Part shown: piece by piece, positions 28,001-38,500 of the stretch | How the letters are laid out: each line of letters starts with the position of its first letter | How positions within the stretch are numbered: the stretch's first letter is position 1 | Assembly (NCBI GenBank): GCA_001752465.1 | Contig: MDJB01000045.1 | Span: 1 to 58,395 of the forward strand | DNA length: 58,395 nucleotides | Direction: 5' to 3' | Origin: Haemophilus quentini | GTDB lineage: Bacteria; Pseudomonadota; Gammaproteobacteria; Enterobacterales; Pasteurellaceae | The notes under the pieces: generated by a model | What the model saw: only the letters and a program-made list of their open reading frames with translations | What the model was told of the DNA's origin: nothing | Databases searched by the model: none | Translations under genes and position numbers: made by a program

Positions 28001-28928
28001 CGGTATCACGAATTTCACGCTCACCGTTCATAAAGATCAAAATATCGCCTCGACCTTCCGCTTGCAGTTCATCCACCGCGTTAAGAATGCCTTGTAGCTG
28101 ATCTTGATCGTCTTCTTCCACTACGGGACGATAACGCACTTCAACAGGATAGGTTCTGCCCGAGACTTCAATAATCGGCGCATTGTTAAAGTGTTTAGAA
28201 AAGCGTTCTACATCAATGGTTGCGGAGGTGATGATGAGTTTTAAATCACGACGACGTGGTAAAAGCTGTTTCAGATAACCGAGAATAAAATCGTTATTTA
28301 GGCTACGTTCGTGGGCTTCATCGATAATCAAACAAGAATATTGATTGAGAAAACGATCGTTTTGAATTTCCGCTAACAGGATCCCGTCGGTCATCAACTT
28401 GATTTGTGTATCATCACTGATTTGATCGTTAAAACGAACCTTATAACCAACTAAACCGCCTAGCTCCGTTTCCAGTTCTTCCGCAATACGTGCCGCCACC
28501 GAACGAGCAGCAATACGACGAGGTTGAGTATGACCAATCATGCCTAAATTGCCGAAACCTAACTCCAAACACATTTTCGGTAATTGGGTGGTTTTACCTG
28601 AACCGGTTTCCCCTGCCACCACAATGACCTGATGTTCAGAAAGCAGTTTTTGAATTTCTGCTTTGCGTTGACTAACCGGCAAACTCTCTGGAAAAACAAT
28701 CGGATTTTTGACCGCACTTTTACGATTTTTTACACGTAATTGAGCCTGTTCAATCTGCAGCTGGATTTCAGCGGCAACAGCTTGTTGAGCCTCTTGGCTT
28801 TTAATTTTTCCAATACCATGAATGCGGGCGGATAAACGACGTTTATCCACAAACATGATGTCATTTAATTGAGAAAAAAGAGATTGCTGTAAAGGGCTTA
28901 ATGCGTGTTTTATCGATCTGTTTTTCAT
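25017..28928 (-). CDS. hrpA: ATP-dependent DEAH-box RNA helicase HrpA
   Basis: A 1303-residue DEAH/RHA helicase. Walker A is G106ETGSGKT113 and the DEAH box is D203EAH206. SATIDVERFS (motif III) and QRKGRCGRVSEG (motif VI) follow. The long C-terminal region is usual for HrpA. The E. coli protein cleaves or remodels mRNA and helps rescue collided ribosomes. The start ATG overlaps the stop of the DUF423 gene. Two uptake sequences lie inside, so most of the gene is native. The gene end is duplicated at 23888-23992. Confidence 0.95.
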   Translation of the reverse strand: MKNRSIKHALSPLQQSLFSQLNDIMFVDKRRLSARIHGIGKIKSQEAQQAVAAEIQLQIEQAQLRVKNRKSAVKNPIVFPESLPVSQRKAEIQKLLSEHQVIVVAGETGSGKTTQLPKMCLELGFGNLGMIGHTQPRRIAARSVAARIAEELETELGGLVGYKVRFNDQISDDTQIKLMTDGILLAEIQNDRFLNQYSCLIIDEAHERSLNNDFILGYLKQLLPRRRDLKLIITSATIDVERFSKHFNNAPIIEVSGRTYPVEVRYRPVVEEDDQDQLQGILNAVDELQAEGRGDILIFMNGEREIRDTAEALQKQNLKHTEILPLFARLSVQEQNKIFHPSGLNRIVLATNVAETSLTVPGIKYVIDPGTARISRYSYRTKVQRLPIEPISQASANQRKGRCGRVSEGICIRLYSEEDFNSRPEFTDPEILRTNLASVILQMTALGLDDIEAFPFVDAPDKRHIQDGIKLLEELGAFEMVRTKSGEKRQLTAAGRQLAQLPVDPRLAKMLLSAVSQGALHEIMIIVAALSIQDPRERPQEKQQASDEKHRRFADKKSDFLAFLNLWRYLQEQQKELSKNQFHRQCQKDFLNYLRIREWQDIYHQIRLTVREMGLPINSEKAEYQQIHTALLSGLLSHIGLKEAEKQQYLGAHNAHFAIFPNSVLFKKQPKWVMAAELVETSKLWGRMVAEIEPEWIEPLAEHLIKKSYSEPRWSKSRGAVIADEKVTLYGVPIVAARLVNYGAIDPTVSREIFIQSALVEGDWNTKHKFFKENQRLVREVEELEHKSRRRDILVDDRTLFEFYDQRIGTEVVSQKHFDTWWKKAQQKDPELLNFERSFLINDDEEQLSKLDFPNFWHQGNLKLKLTYQFEPGTDADGVTVHIPLPLLNQVEMTGFDWQIPGLREELVIALIKSLPKSYRRNFVPAPNYAQAFLSRAVPLEKPLLDTLIYELRRMTGVTVEAEHWNWEQIPSHLKMTFRVVDENGKKIAESMNLDELKFNLKDRVQESISAVADDGIEQSGLHIWSFADLPQCYEQKQRGFSVKAFPAIVDEKDAVGIKLFETEFEQAVAMQQGLRRLLLLNVPSPIKYLHEKLPNKAKLGLYFTPFGRVLDLIDDCIACAVDKLITDFGGFVWDEAGFEKLRDFVRENLNEVTVNIAQKVEQILSLNHALNQRLKGKMDFTMAFAFSDIKTQLSGLIYPGFVQKSGYDRLPDLQRYLQAVDKRIDKLAQDVNRDRAAMLRVEQVQQAYQQLLAKLPKSKPISDEVAEIRYMIEELRVSLFAQQLGTKYQVSDKRILNMILNV

Positions 28929-29299
28929 AGCGATTTACTTTTGAAACTTCCGTAAGCTAAGCTAATCCACCCGATTAAAAATAAAGTTCCGCCAATAGGC
29001 GTAATCCACACTATTACATTATTTGCTCCGAAAGCGAGTGCGTATAAACTTCCACTAAATAATAAGGTTCCAATTAACCAAGAAGCCATGGATAATCGGG
29101 CGAATTTGTTGTCACGTAAAGCAGATAATGCAACGGCAAGTACTGCAATAGTATGGAACATTTGATATTTTAAACCCGTATCAATCCATGATAATGCTTT
29201 TGCTTCTAATATATGGCTTAAGCCATGTGCTGCAAATGCGCCTAGAGCGACACAGAAGAAGCCGCTTAAAGTTGCAAGAGTGAGATATTTGTTTTTCAT
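28925..29299 (-). CDS. DUF423 small membrane protein
   Basis: 124 residues with four hydrophobic segments (about 5-25, 45-60, 70-90, 98-115). It is the YgdD-like DUF423 family of inner-membrane proteins without known function. FAAHGLSHILEAKALSWIDTGLKYQMFHT is the family's conserved region. It overlaps hrpA by 4 nt and abuts the next gene, so three genes appear co-transcribed. Confidence 0.85.
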   Translation of the reverse strand: MKNKYLTLATLSGFFCVALGAFAAHGLSHILEAKALSWIDTGLKYQMFHTIAVLAVALSALRDNKFARLSMASWLIGTLLFSGSLYALAFGANNVIVWITPIGGTLFLIGWISLAYGSFKSKSL

Positions 29300-29752
29300 T
29301 TAAATTTTCCCTAAAAGTAAAGCTAATATACCTGCAGCAATAAGTGGACCAACAGGAATCCCACCTAAAAATGCTACACCAATAATTGTGCCGATAAGCA
29401 AGCCAGTGACTAAAATCGGTTGTTCGCCCATTAAAGGCACACCTTTGCCTGCAAGCCATGCCACAAGCACACCAACAGAAATGGAAAGTGCCATTTTCCA
29501 ACTAAGAAAACCTGATAAATCAGGCAACTGAATTTTCCCTGAAACTAAGGGGCTTAAAACCCCAATGGTTAAAATAATAATACCAATTTTAACGCCATAT
29601 TTTTCAAGCAAAGGAATGTGTGAAGATAAAAAAGTTTGCTGCATGATAAGTAATACGGCAGCAGAAATGGTAATCGCGCTGTTGTGACTGAGTAACCCGA
29701 GAATAATTAAAATCACCAGTAATAAGGCGATTATATTGAATTGTAACGACAT
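29300..29752 (-). CDS. UPF0756 (DUF441) membrane protein
   Basis: 150 residues, four to five hydrophobic segments, family UPF0756/YeaL-type. Function unknown. Conserved Gly-rich segments [17 protein letters not shown] and [19 protein letters not shown]. First gene of the operon with DUF423 and hrpA. An uptake sequence lies just upstream at 29760. Confidence 0.85.
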   Translation of the reverse strand: MSLQFNIIALLLVILIILGLLSHNSAITISAAVLLIMQQTFLSSHIPLLEKYGVKIGIIILTIGVLSPLVSGKIQLPDLSGFLSWKMALSISVGVLVAWLAGKGVPLMGEQPILVTGLLIGTIIGVAFLGGIPVGPLIAAGILALLLGKI

Positions 29753-29874
29753 ACTTGAAAAGTGCGGTGAAAAATTGTGACGAATTATATCAAGTTTAAG
29801 TTATTGATGTGTTTTTTTATTTAGTAAAAACAAGCTAGAATGTAAGCCATCTTTCCCCTTATTCGAGAATATCT

Positions 29875-31737
29875 ATGTCAAATGCTGTTGCCCATCTTGC
29901 CGATTCAGATCTGATTAAAACCGTAATTTTGCTTGCGTCTAGCGTGACTATTGTACCGTTATTTAAACGCCTAGGGCTTGGTAGTGTGCTAGGATATTTA
30001 GTGGCAGGCTGTATGATTGGTCCCTCAGTTTTCGGTGTTATTCAAGATCCGGCTTCGGTCGTGCATTTGGCTGAATTGGGTGTTGTAATGTTCTTGTTCA
30101 TTATTGGGCTTGAAATGCACCCTGAACGGCTTTGGTCTATGAAAAAAGCAATTTTTGGGCGGGGGTTATTACAAGTTGGATTGTGTGGTGTATTGCTTAC
30201 TTTAGCTGGAATTTATTTGCTCGATTTACCGAAAGAAGTCGCGTTTATAGCAGGCATGGGATTTACACTTTCTTCAACTGCTATTGTGATGCAAACTTTG
30301 GAAGAACGTTGTATTACCAGCACATCTAAAGGTCAGCGAATTATTTCGACTTTAATTTTTGAAGATATTGCTATTGTGCCATTATTGGCATCAGTGGCAT
30401 TTCTTGCGCCTCATTCTGAAGAAAGCACTCATACCGATTGGATGTCAATCGGCATCGCATTAGGCGCGGTAATCGGCTTGATTGTCGCGGGTAAATGGTT
30501 AATGAATCCGTTATTCCGATTAATTTCTAAAGCACATATTCGTGAGATGATGACGGCGGCTGCTTTATTAGTTGTACTTGGCGCAGCATTAGCCATGGAA
30601 ATAGGCGGACTTTCAATGGCAATGGGGGCATTTGTAGCAGGCGTTATGCTGTCAGAGTCTTCGTTCCGCCATCAATTAGAAGCGGATATAGAGCCATTTC
30701 GTGGTTTATTGCTTGGCCTGTTTTTTATGGGCGTGGGCATGTCGTTGGATTTACGTTTAGTTTTCAATCATTGGTTATTATTACTCGGAATTGTATTCCT
30801 TTACATTATTGGCAAAGGACTTTCTGTGTATGTTGTTGCTCGAATTACTCGCTTAGAACATAGAGAAGCAGTGGGAAGAATGTCACTCTTGGCACACGGT
30901 GGTGAATTTGCTTTCGTACTTTTCTCTGCCGCAACAAGTGCGGGCGTAATGAGCAACCATGAAAACGCCACTTTTACTGCTGCAGTAATTATTTCCATGT
31001 TATTTTCTCCATTTATTACACAAATTACGCGTAAATTAGCGCAATGTGGAGAGAGAAAATCGCCGAATCAACCAGATACGAGCGAGCTATCGCCTATTGA
31101 GGATTTAGAAGATAACGTGCTTGTAATTGGTTTTGGTCGTTTTAGTCAAATCGTATGTCAAACATTATTAATCCGAGGCATCAGCGTTTCAGTGATTGAT
31201 CGTAATATAGAAAATATCCGTGCTGCGGCAAAATTTGGTTTTAAAGTCTATTATGGTGACGGTATTCGTTTGGATGTACTTTACGCCGCGGGAATTGAAA
31301 AAGCTAAATGTGTGGTAATTGGTATTAATGATACAGATCGCATTGAAACGATTGTGAGCCAACTTAAAGAGGCTTATCCAAACTTGCCGATTTTAACCCG
31401 CACTTATGATAGAAAAACGACGGTGAGCCTAATTAAGCAAGATGTGGATTTTATTGTACGTGAAACTTTTGAATCCGCCATTGCACTTAGCCAAGCAACA
31501 TTGATGAAACTTGGTATTGATAAGATTGAGGCTGATGAAGTTATTAAAGAAGTGAGAGCATTGGATCAAGAACGCCTAAATGAGGAAGTTTTGCATGGTT
31601 TTTCTAATGAAATCTTGAAAAAATATTGGACGCCAAAACCATTCATTAAACCTCATATCGATGCTCAGGCATTAAATGATGAAACCGCAGGAATATTGAT
31701 TGAGGAATCTGAAGAAACGTCAAATAATAATTCTTAA
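29875..31737 (+). CDS. CPA2-type cation/proton antiporter (KefB/KefC/YbaL-like)
   Basis: 620 residues. The N-terminal about 390 residues form the 12-13-helix exchanger domain (HLAELGVVMFLFIIGLE, FTLSSTAIVMQTLEE, LGAALAMEIGGLSMAMGAFVAGVMLSES). A C-terminal RCK/TrkA-N Rossmann domain follows (NVLVIGFGRFSQIVCQ..VIDRN). In E. coli relatives it exports potassium, gated by glutathione adducts or nucleotides. Glutathione gating here is inference. It is a single gene with a terminator after it. Confidence 0.9.
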   Translation: MSNAVAHLADSDLIKTVILLASSVTIVPLFKRLGLGSVLGYLVAGCMIGPSVFGVIQDPASVVHLAELGVVMFLFIIGLEMHPERLWSMKKAIFGRGLLQVGLCGVLLTLAGIYLLDLPKEVAFIAGMGFTLSSTAIVMQTLEERCITSTSKGQRIISTLIFEDIAIVPLLASVAFLAPHSEESTHTDWMSIGIALGAVIGLIVAGKWLMNPLFRLISKAHIREMMTAAALLVVLGAALAMEIGGLSMAMGAFVAGVMLSESSFRHQLEADIEPFRGLLLGLFFMGVGMSLDLRLVFNHWLLLLGIVFLYIIGKGLSVYVVARITRLEHREAVGRMSLLAHGGEFAFVLFSAATSAGVMSNHENATFTAAVIISMLFSPFITQITRKLAQCGERKSPNQPDTSELSPIEDLEDNVLVIGFGRFSQIVCQTLLIRGISVSVIDRNIENIRAAAKFGFKVYYGDGIRLDVLYAAGIEKAKCVVIGINDTDRIETIVSQLKEAYPNLPILTRTYDRKTTVSLIKQDVDFIVRETFESAIALSQATLMKLGIDKIEADEVIKEVRALDQERLNEEVLHGFSNEILKKYWTPKPFIKPHIDAQALNDETAGILIEESEETSNNNS

Positions 31738-31760
31738 AAGGATTTCAATACATTTCAACT

Positions 31761-31787
31761 AAAAAGGAAGCAAATTGCTTCCTTTTT
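31761..31787. terminator. Terminator between Kef-like gene and ssb
   Basis: AAAAAGGAAGC and GCTTCCTTTTT form an 11-bp or longer stem with a tiny loop. It sits between convergent genes, just after the antiporter and before the ssb stop. Confidence 0.85.
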
Positions 31788-31804
31788 GTTTGAGTCCGTT
31801 TGAA

Positions 31805-32308
31805 TTAGAACGGGATATCGTCATCGAATCCGTCCATTGGTGGCTCAGCCTGTGGTGCAGCTTGTTGTGGTGCTGGACGAGATGATTGATAACTACCACC
31901 ATTGTTAGTTTGACGAGCTTGGTAAGAAGGTTGTGGCGCAGATCCCATATCACTAGGGTAGCCACCAGCTTGATTACGCCCACCAAGCATTTGCATTACA
32001 TCACCTTGAATTTCTGTGGTGTAACGATCTTGACCATTTTGATCTTGCCATTTACGCGTTTTTAGACGACCTTCCACATATACTTGAGAGCCTTTGCGTA
32101 AATATTCACCGCAAATCTCCGCTTGACGACGATAGAATACAATGCGATGCCATTCCGTTACTTCACGGCGCTCGCCAGTATTGCGGTCATTCCAGCTTTC
32201 ACTAGTCGCTACGCTAATATTTGCTACGGCATCGCCATTTGGCATGGTACGAATTTCAGGATCATTGCCTAGATGACCCACGATAATGACTTTATTAACT
32301 CCAGCCAT
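31805..32308 (-). CDS. ssb: Single-stranded DNA-binding protein
   Basis: 167 residues. The N-terminal OB fold (about 1-112) opens with [20 protein letters not shown] Gly/Gln/Pro-rich linker follows. The C-terminus is acidic DGFDDDIPF, the tip that recruits repair and replication partners. It is divergent from uvrA. A LexA-like box lies in the 150-bp gap. Confidence 0.96.
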   Translation of the reverse strand: MAGVNKVIIVGHLGNDPEIRTMPNGDAVANISVATSESWNDRNTGERREVTEWHRIVFYRRQAEICGEYLRKGSQVYVEGRLKTRKWQDQNGQDRYTTEIQGDVMQMLGGRNQAGGYPSDMGSAPQPSYQARQTNNGGSYQSSRPAPQQAAPQAEPPMDGFDDDIPF

Positions 32309-32384
32309 AAAAAAAACCTCATTTTTTATCTAAAAAAGTGCGGTTATTTTGCCTGAAATTTTTCAAAAGATCTATATATTTTAA

Positions 32385-32400
32385 CTGGATATTTGCACAG
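32385..32400. promoter_or_regulatory. LexA (SOS) box between ssb and uvrA
   Basis: CTG-GATATTTGCA-CAG fits the CTG-N10-CAG LexA pattern with an AT-rich centre. It overlaps a TTGCAC -35 (32393-32398) that is 16 bp from a GATAAT -10 (32415-32420) for uvrA. In E. coli the same ssb/uvrA region carries an SOS box. Confidence 0.75.
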
Positions 32401-32462
32401 ATATTAAAATATGCGATAATGATCGCAGAATTTAAACTTATTTCATCCTTTTGAGTTATTTT

Positions 32463-35294
32463 ATGGAAAATATCGATATTCGCGGGGCGCGAACCCATAA
32501 CCTGAAAAATATTAATCTGACTATTCCACGCAATAAACTTGTGGTGATTACTGGGCTTTCAGGTTCGGGAAAATCCTCTTTAGCGTTTGATACACTTTAT
32601 GCAGAAGGGCAGCGCCGCTATGTTGAATCTCTTTCAGCATATGCACGTCAGTTTTTATCTTTAATGGAAAAGCCTGATGTGGATTCTATTGAGGGGCTTT
32701 CCCCTGCAATTTCCATTGAACAAAAATCTACCTCACACAATCCACGTTCTACGGTGGGAACAATTACGGAAATTTACGATTATTTACGTTTATTGTTTGC
32801 TCGAGTAGGTGAACCGCGTTGTCCAGATCATGATGTTCCATTAACTGCACAAACGATTAGTCAAATGGTGGACAAGGTATTAAGTTTGCCAGAAGACAGC
32901 AAGATGATGTTACTTGCGCCAGTTGTCAAAAATCGAAAAGGCGAACACGTTAAGATTTTAGAAAATATTGCTGCACAAGGTTACATTCGTGCACGTATTG
33001 ATGGCGAAATTTGCGATTTATCTGATCCGCCCAAATTAGAATTACAGAAAAAACATACTATTGAAGTGGTGGTGGATCGCTTTAAAGTGCGGTCAGATTT
33101 AGCAACACGTTTAGCTGAGTCTTTTGAAACCGCATTAGAGCTTTCAGGTGGCACCGCGATTGTGGCAGATATGGATAATCCGAAAGCGGAAGAATTAGTT
33201 TTTTCGGCAAATTTTGCTTGTCCGCATTGTGGTTATTCTGTGCCAGAATTAGAACTTCGTTTATTTTCCTTTAATAACCCTGCTGGAGCTTGCCCTACTT
33301 GTGATGGTTTGGGTATGCAACAATATTTTGATGAAGATCGTGTGGTGCAAAATCCAACTATTTCCCTTGCTGGTGGTGCGGTGAAAGGTTGGGATCGTCG
33401 TAATTTCTATTATTATCAAATGCTCACCTCATTGGCGAAACATTATAATTTTGATGTTGAAACGCCCTATGAATCTTTGCCAAAGAAAATTCAACACATC
33501 ATTATGCATGGTTCAGGCAAAGAGGAAATTGAATTCCAATATATGAATGATCGTGGCGATGTGGTTATTCGCAAGCATCCTTTTGAAGGTATTTTGAATA
33601 ATATGGCTCGCCGATATAAAGAAACGGAATCAATGTCGGTGCGAGAAGAATTAGCGAAAAATATTAGCAATCGACCTTGCGCAGATTGTGGCGGATCTCG
33701 TTTACGACCAGAAGCGCGTAATGTGTATATTGGAAAAACGAATTTACCAATGATCGCGGAAAAAAGTATTGGTGAAACGCTCGAATTTTTTACCGCACTT
33801 TCTTTAAGTGGTCAAAAAGCGCAAATTGCAGAAAAAATTCTTAAAGAAATTCGCGAGCGTTTGCAGTTCTTAGTCAATGTTGGTTTGAATTATCTTTCTC
33901 TTTCTCGTTCTGCTGAAACTCTTTCAGGCGGTGAAGCACAACGTATTCGCCTTGCTAGTCAAATTGGTGCGGGACTTGTTGGTGTAATGTATGTATTAGA
34001 CGAACCTTCGATTGGCTTGCACCAACGTGATAATGAACGCTTACTTAATACGTTAATTCATCTGCGTAATCTTGGTAATACGGTAATTGTTGTGGAACAC
34101 GATGAAGACGCGATTCGTGCGGCTGACCATATTATTGATATTGGACCTGGTGCTGGCGTGCATGGCGGGCAAGTTATTGCGCAAGGAAATGCCGATGAAA
34201 TTATGCTGAATCCAAATTCCATCACGGGAAAATTTTTATCGGGTGCAGATAAAATCGAAATTCCTAAAAAACGCACCGCACTTGATAAGAAAAAATGGCT
34301 CAAACTTAAAGGAGCATCAGGTAATAACTTAAAAAATGTGAATTTAGATATTCCCGTTGGTTTGTTTACTTGCGTAACCGGTGTATCAGGCTCAGGAAAA
34401 TCAACACTCATTAATGATACTTTATTTCCACTTGCGCAAAATGCATTAAATCGAGCAGAAAAGACGGATTATGCACCTTATCAATCTATCGAGGGATTAG
34501 AGTATTTCGATAAGGTTATTGATATTAACCAAAGCCCGATTGGACGTACGCCACGTTCAAATCCAGCCACTTATACAGGCTTATTTACCCCGATTCGTGA
34601 ACTTTTTGCAGGCGTGCCAGAAGCACGTGCTCGTGGTTATAATCCAGGACGTTTTAGCTTTAACGTACGAGGTGGACGCTGTGAAGCTTGTCAGGGCGAC
34701 GGTGTACTCAAAGTTGAAATGCATTTTTTACCCGATGTTTATGTTCCTTGCGACCAATGTAAAGGTAAACGCTATAACCGCGAAACCTTAGAAATTCGTT
34801 ACAAAGGCAAAACGATTCATCAAGTTTTGGATATGACGGTGGAAGAGGCTCGCGAGTTTTTTGATGCGATTCCAATGATTGCAAGAAAATTACAAACCTT
34901 GATGGATGTGGGATTATCCTATATTCGATTAGGCCAATCTTCCACAACACTTTCAGGCGGTGAAGCGCAGCGCGTTAAGCTAGCGACTGAGCTTTCTAAA
35001 CGTGATACGGGTAAAACCTTGTATATTCTAGATGAGCCGACTACAGGTTTGCATTTTGCTGACATTAAGCAATTACTTGAAGTATTGCATCGATTACGCG
35101 ACCAAGGAAATACTATCGTCGTAATTGAACATAATCTTGATGTGATTAAAACGGCAGACTGGATTGTCGATCTTGGTCCTGAAGGGGGAAGCGGTGGCGG
35201 ACAAATTATTGCTACTGGCACGCCTGAAGAAGTAGCTAAAGTCGAAGGATCTCATACAGCGAGATTCCTTAAACCAATTTTGGAAAAACGTTAA
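32463..35294 (+). CDS. uvrA: Excinuclease ABC subunit A
   Basis: Damage-recognition ATPase of nucleotide excision repair, 943 residues from ATG 32463. The four-residue longer TTG-started frame at 32451 is less likely. Two ABC modules: GLSGSGKSS (about 31-39) and GVSGSGKST, each with an LSGGEAQR signature. Zinc motifs [10 protein letters not shown]...CPTCDG and CEACQGDG...CDQCKG are visible. It acts with UvrB in the cytoplasm. Likely LexA-controlled. Confidence 0.97.
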   Translation: MENIDIRGARTHNLKNINLTIPRNKLVVITGLSGSGKSSLAFDTLYAEGQRRYVESLSAYARQFLSLMEKPDVDSIEGLSPAISIEQKSTSHNPRSTVGTITEIYDYLRLLFARVGEPRCPDHDVPLTAQTISQMVDKVLSLPEDSKMMLLAPVVKNRKGEHVKILENIAAQGYIRARIDGEICDLSDPPKLELQKKHTIEVVVDRFKVRSDLATRLAESFETALELSGGTAIVADMDNPKAEELVFSANFACPHCGYSVPELELRLFSFNNPAGACPTCDGLGMQQYFDEDRVVQNPTISLAGGAVKGWDRRNFYYYQMLTSLAKHYNFDVETPYESLPKKIQHIIMHGSGKEEIEFQYMNDRGDVVIRKHPFEGILNNMARRYKETESMSVREELAKNISNRPCADCGGSRLRPEARNVYIGKTNLPMIAEKSIGETLEFFTALSLSGQKAQIAEKILKEIRERLQFLVNVGLNYLSLSRSAETLSGGEAQRIRLASQIGAGLVGVMYVLDEPSIGLHQRDNERLLNTLIHLRNLGNTVIVVEHDEDAIRAADHIIDIGPGAGVHGGQVIAQGNADEIMLNPNSITGKFLSGADKIEIPKKRTALDKKKWLKLKGASGNNLKNVNLDIPVGLFTCVTGVSGSGKSTLINDTLFPLAQNALNRAEKTDYAPYQSIEGLEYFDKVIDINQSPIGRTPRSNPATYTGLFTPIRELFAGVPEARARGYNPGRFSFNVRGGRCEACQGDGVLKVEMHFLPDVYVPCDQCKGKRYNRETLEIRYKGKTIHQVLDMTVEEAREFFDAIPMIARKLQTLMDVGLSYIRLGQSSTTLSGGEAQRVKLATELSKRDTGKTLYILDEPTTGLHFADIKQLLEVLHRLRDQGNTIVVIEHNLDVIKTADWIVDLGPEGGSGGGQIIATGTPEEVAKVEGSHTARFLKPILEKR

Positions 35295-35298
35295 AAAT

Positions 35299-35338
35299 TA
35301 TCGCACTTTATAGAACGTAGATATAAAGTGCGGTGATT
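35299..35338 (+). terminator. Uptake-sequence hairpin after uvrA
   Basis: TCGCACTTTATA and TATAAAGTGCGGT form a 12-bp stem with one mismatch from perfect uptake pairing, followed by GATTTTATTT. Probably the uvrA terminator. Confidence 0.7.
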
Positions 35339-35592
35339 TTATTTGCTATATGTAGGTTTAATTTAATCTCTATTTGTAAAAGTTATTCCCAATATTATAT
35401 AGGGCGATAATATTACCTATCAATCGGTAACCAAAGTTCCTGACGATTGCTTATTTAATGATGTATAATTCTTAACCTTCATTTTCTCCTAAACCTTTCA
35501 GTTTTTATCTGAAATCTTTTCAGAAAATTACCGCACTTTTAATGTTTAACTATAAGTTTTATACATAACAAATTGTTTATTGAGTAAATCTT

Positions 35593-38500
35593 ATGAAAAA
35601 AACTATATTTCGTTTTAATTTTTTAACTGTTTGCATTTCATTAGGGATAGTATCGCAAGCTTGGGCAGGACATACTTATTTTGGCATCAATTATCAATAC
35701 TATCGTGACTTTGCTGAAAACAAAGGCAAGTTTACGGTTGGTGCGCAAAATATTGACATTTATAACAAGAAAGGTGAAATGATTGGTACTATGATGAAAG
35801 GTGTGCCAATGCCTGATTTATCTTCGCTTGCAAAAGGTGGTTATGCCACACTAGTGGGCGATCAACATTTAGTGAGTGTGGCGCACAACGTGGGATATCA
35901 AGATGTCGATTTTGGTGAGTTTGGACGCAATCCCGATCGACATAACTATAAATATCTAGTTGTTAAACGATATAACTATGTCAATGATGCTCGACATCCA
36001 TTTATGACGGATTACCAACATCCTCGTCTTGCTAAGTTTGTAACAGAAGTCGCACCAATTGAGATGGTAACAAACACTCACGGTAATGTTTACACTGACT
36101 TAAAAAAATATCCTATGCGAGTACGCGCAGGAAGCGGACACCAATATTGGAAGAATGATAATAATGAAACCAATGGTGACTTAGCTTATGGTGGTACATG
36201 GCTGACAGGAGGTAATACCTTTATGGATGGCGGTACAAGAAACGGCGATCTTTATCTTAATGGACGTGTACAAAACCCTAATGAATATGGACCATTACCG
36301 ATTGCGGGGGCGCAAGGCGATAGCGGATCCCCTATGTTTATTTATGATAAAGATAAAGGCAAGTGGTTATTAAATGGCGTGTTGCGTGAAGGACACCCTT
36401 ACGCAGCGGTAGGCAATGGATACCAAGTTGCTCGCCAAGAGTACCTTGAAGAAGTGCAAAATAATGACACAACGATAAGAGAATTTGCCAATAATGCCCA
36501 TTACGTCTTTAAAACCGTAGAGGACGGGAAAGGTACCATCTCTCAAAATGGAAGAAAGCCTAAAGAAGTGGGGCTGTATAAGAGCACTCTTCTCGAGAAA
36601 GCCCGAGATCAAAATGGCGATATATCCCCAAGTTATGGTGGACCGAATCCCTGGTCTCCTGCGTAACATAATGGTAAAACTATTTATTTAGGCGACATGG
36701 GGAAAGGCATACTTACTATTGCAAATAATGTCAATCAAGGTGCTGGCGGGATTTACTTTGAAGGTGATTTCACCGTTAAACCAAGTGAAAATAATATAAC
36801 TTGGCAGGGCGCAGGTGTTTCTATTGGGGAAGACGCCACCGTTGAATGGCAGGTAAAAAACCCCGAAGGTGATCGTCTCTCTAAGCTTGGGATCGGCACA
36901 CTACTTGTAAACGGCACAGGGAAAAATTTGGGTGACATTAGTGTTGGTAACGGAACCGTTATTTTAGATCAGAAAGCAGATACAAATGGTCAGAAACAAG
37001 CCTTCAAAGAAGTGGGGATTGTGAGCGGTCGAGCAACCGTAAAACTTAATAGTGCAGATCAGGTCGATCCAAATAATATCTACTTCGGGTTCCGAGGTGG
37101 ACGTTTGGATTTAAATGGGAATGACCTTACCTTTACTCGTATTCAAAACGTTGATGAAGGTGCAATGTTAGTCAATCATAATGCCAACAAAGAATCCAAT
37201 ATTACCCTTACGGGAAGCAACATCATTAATAATAAAGAGAATGATCTTACTAATAAACGCGACATTGCCTTTAATGGTTGGTTTGGCGATAAAGATGATG
37301 CAAAAAACACGGGGCGTTTAAATGTTAATTATTCTCCAACCAATCAAGAAAATCATCTTTTATTTTCTGGTGGCACCAATCTAAAAGGTAATATCACCCA
37401 AAACGGGGGCAACTTAATTTTCAGCGGTCGCCCTACTCCACACGCTTATAACCATTTAAATCCGCACCATGCCAAAATGGAAGGCACAAAACGCGGTGAA
37501 GTGGTAATGGATGATGATTGGATTAATCGTTCTTTCGTTGCTGGAAATTTTAACATTCAGAATGGTAATACATTTGTTTCTCGCAATGTTTCTTCTATTA
37601 AAGACGGATGGAATATTAGCAATAATACATCGGTTACTTTTGGCGTGATCCCAAATCAAGAAAACACAATTTGTATTCGCTCTGATTGGACGGGCGCAAC
37701 AACTTGTCAATCCGTTAATCTTACCGAACCATCTGTGATTAAATCTATTCCTACTACACAAGTTAATGGACATATTTCACTATCCGATCATGCTCGATTA
37801 AATGTGAATGGATTAGTTTCTCTTAATGGGGCTGTTTACGCCCACTCTGATAGTGAATATCACTTAACTTATAAAGCTAACCAAGCAGGCGATATTCATC
37901 TTGATGGCAATGTTCAAGCAAGTATTAATGATGCCACTATGACTGGAGATATGCTTGCCTATAATGATACCAACATTAATATTACTAACCACGCCGCTAC
38001 AACTGGTTCTATTCATCTTGAAGATAATGCGAATTTAAACATCGATTCTTCCACCGTTAATGGAAATATTCAAGCGACGAAGGACAATGAATTAACCGCG
38101 ACAAATAGCGCACGGGTGAATGGTAGCGTCACTTTAAGCCAAAATGCCTCCTATACTTTTAAAGATCAATCGGCACATTCAGGTAGTTTGAGTTCTTTAG
38201 GAAACAATAGAATCACTCTTTCCAATAATGCTCGTTTGGATGGATTACTTGACCTTACCACGGAAAGATCGGCTGCAGATATTACCAGATCAATTATCGA
38301 TGGTAATGTTCGCTCAACTGGACGAGTGAATGTTAGTGACGCGTCTCAAATCAATGGTTCAGTTAGTTTATCGAATATTGGTGAAATGACGATGGATCAT
38401 TCTCAATTAACGGGTAATCTAACCGCACAAGAATATTCGACTTACCGTTTAATCAATAAAGCCACTCATCAAGGTAATTTAATTTTGCGAGATCAAGCTG

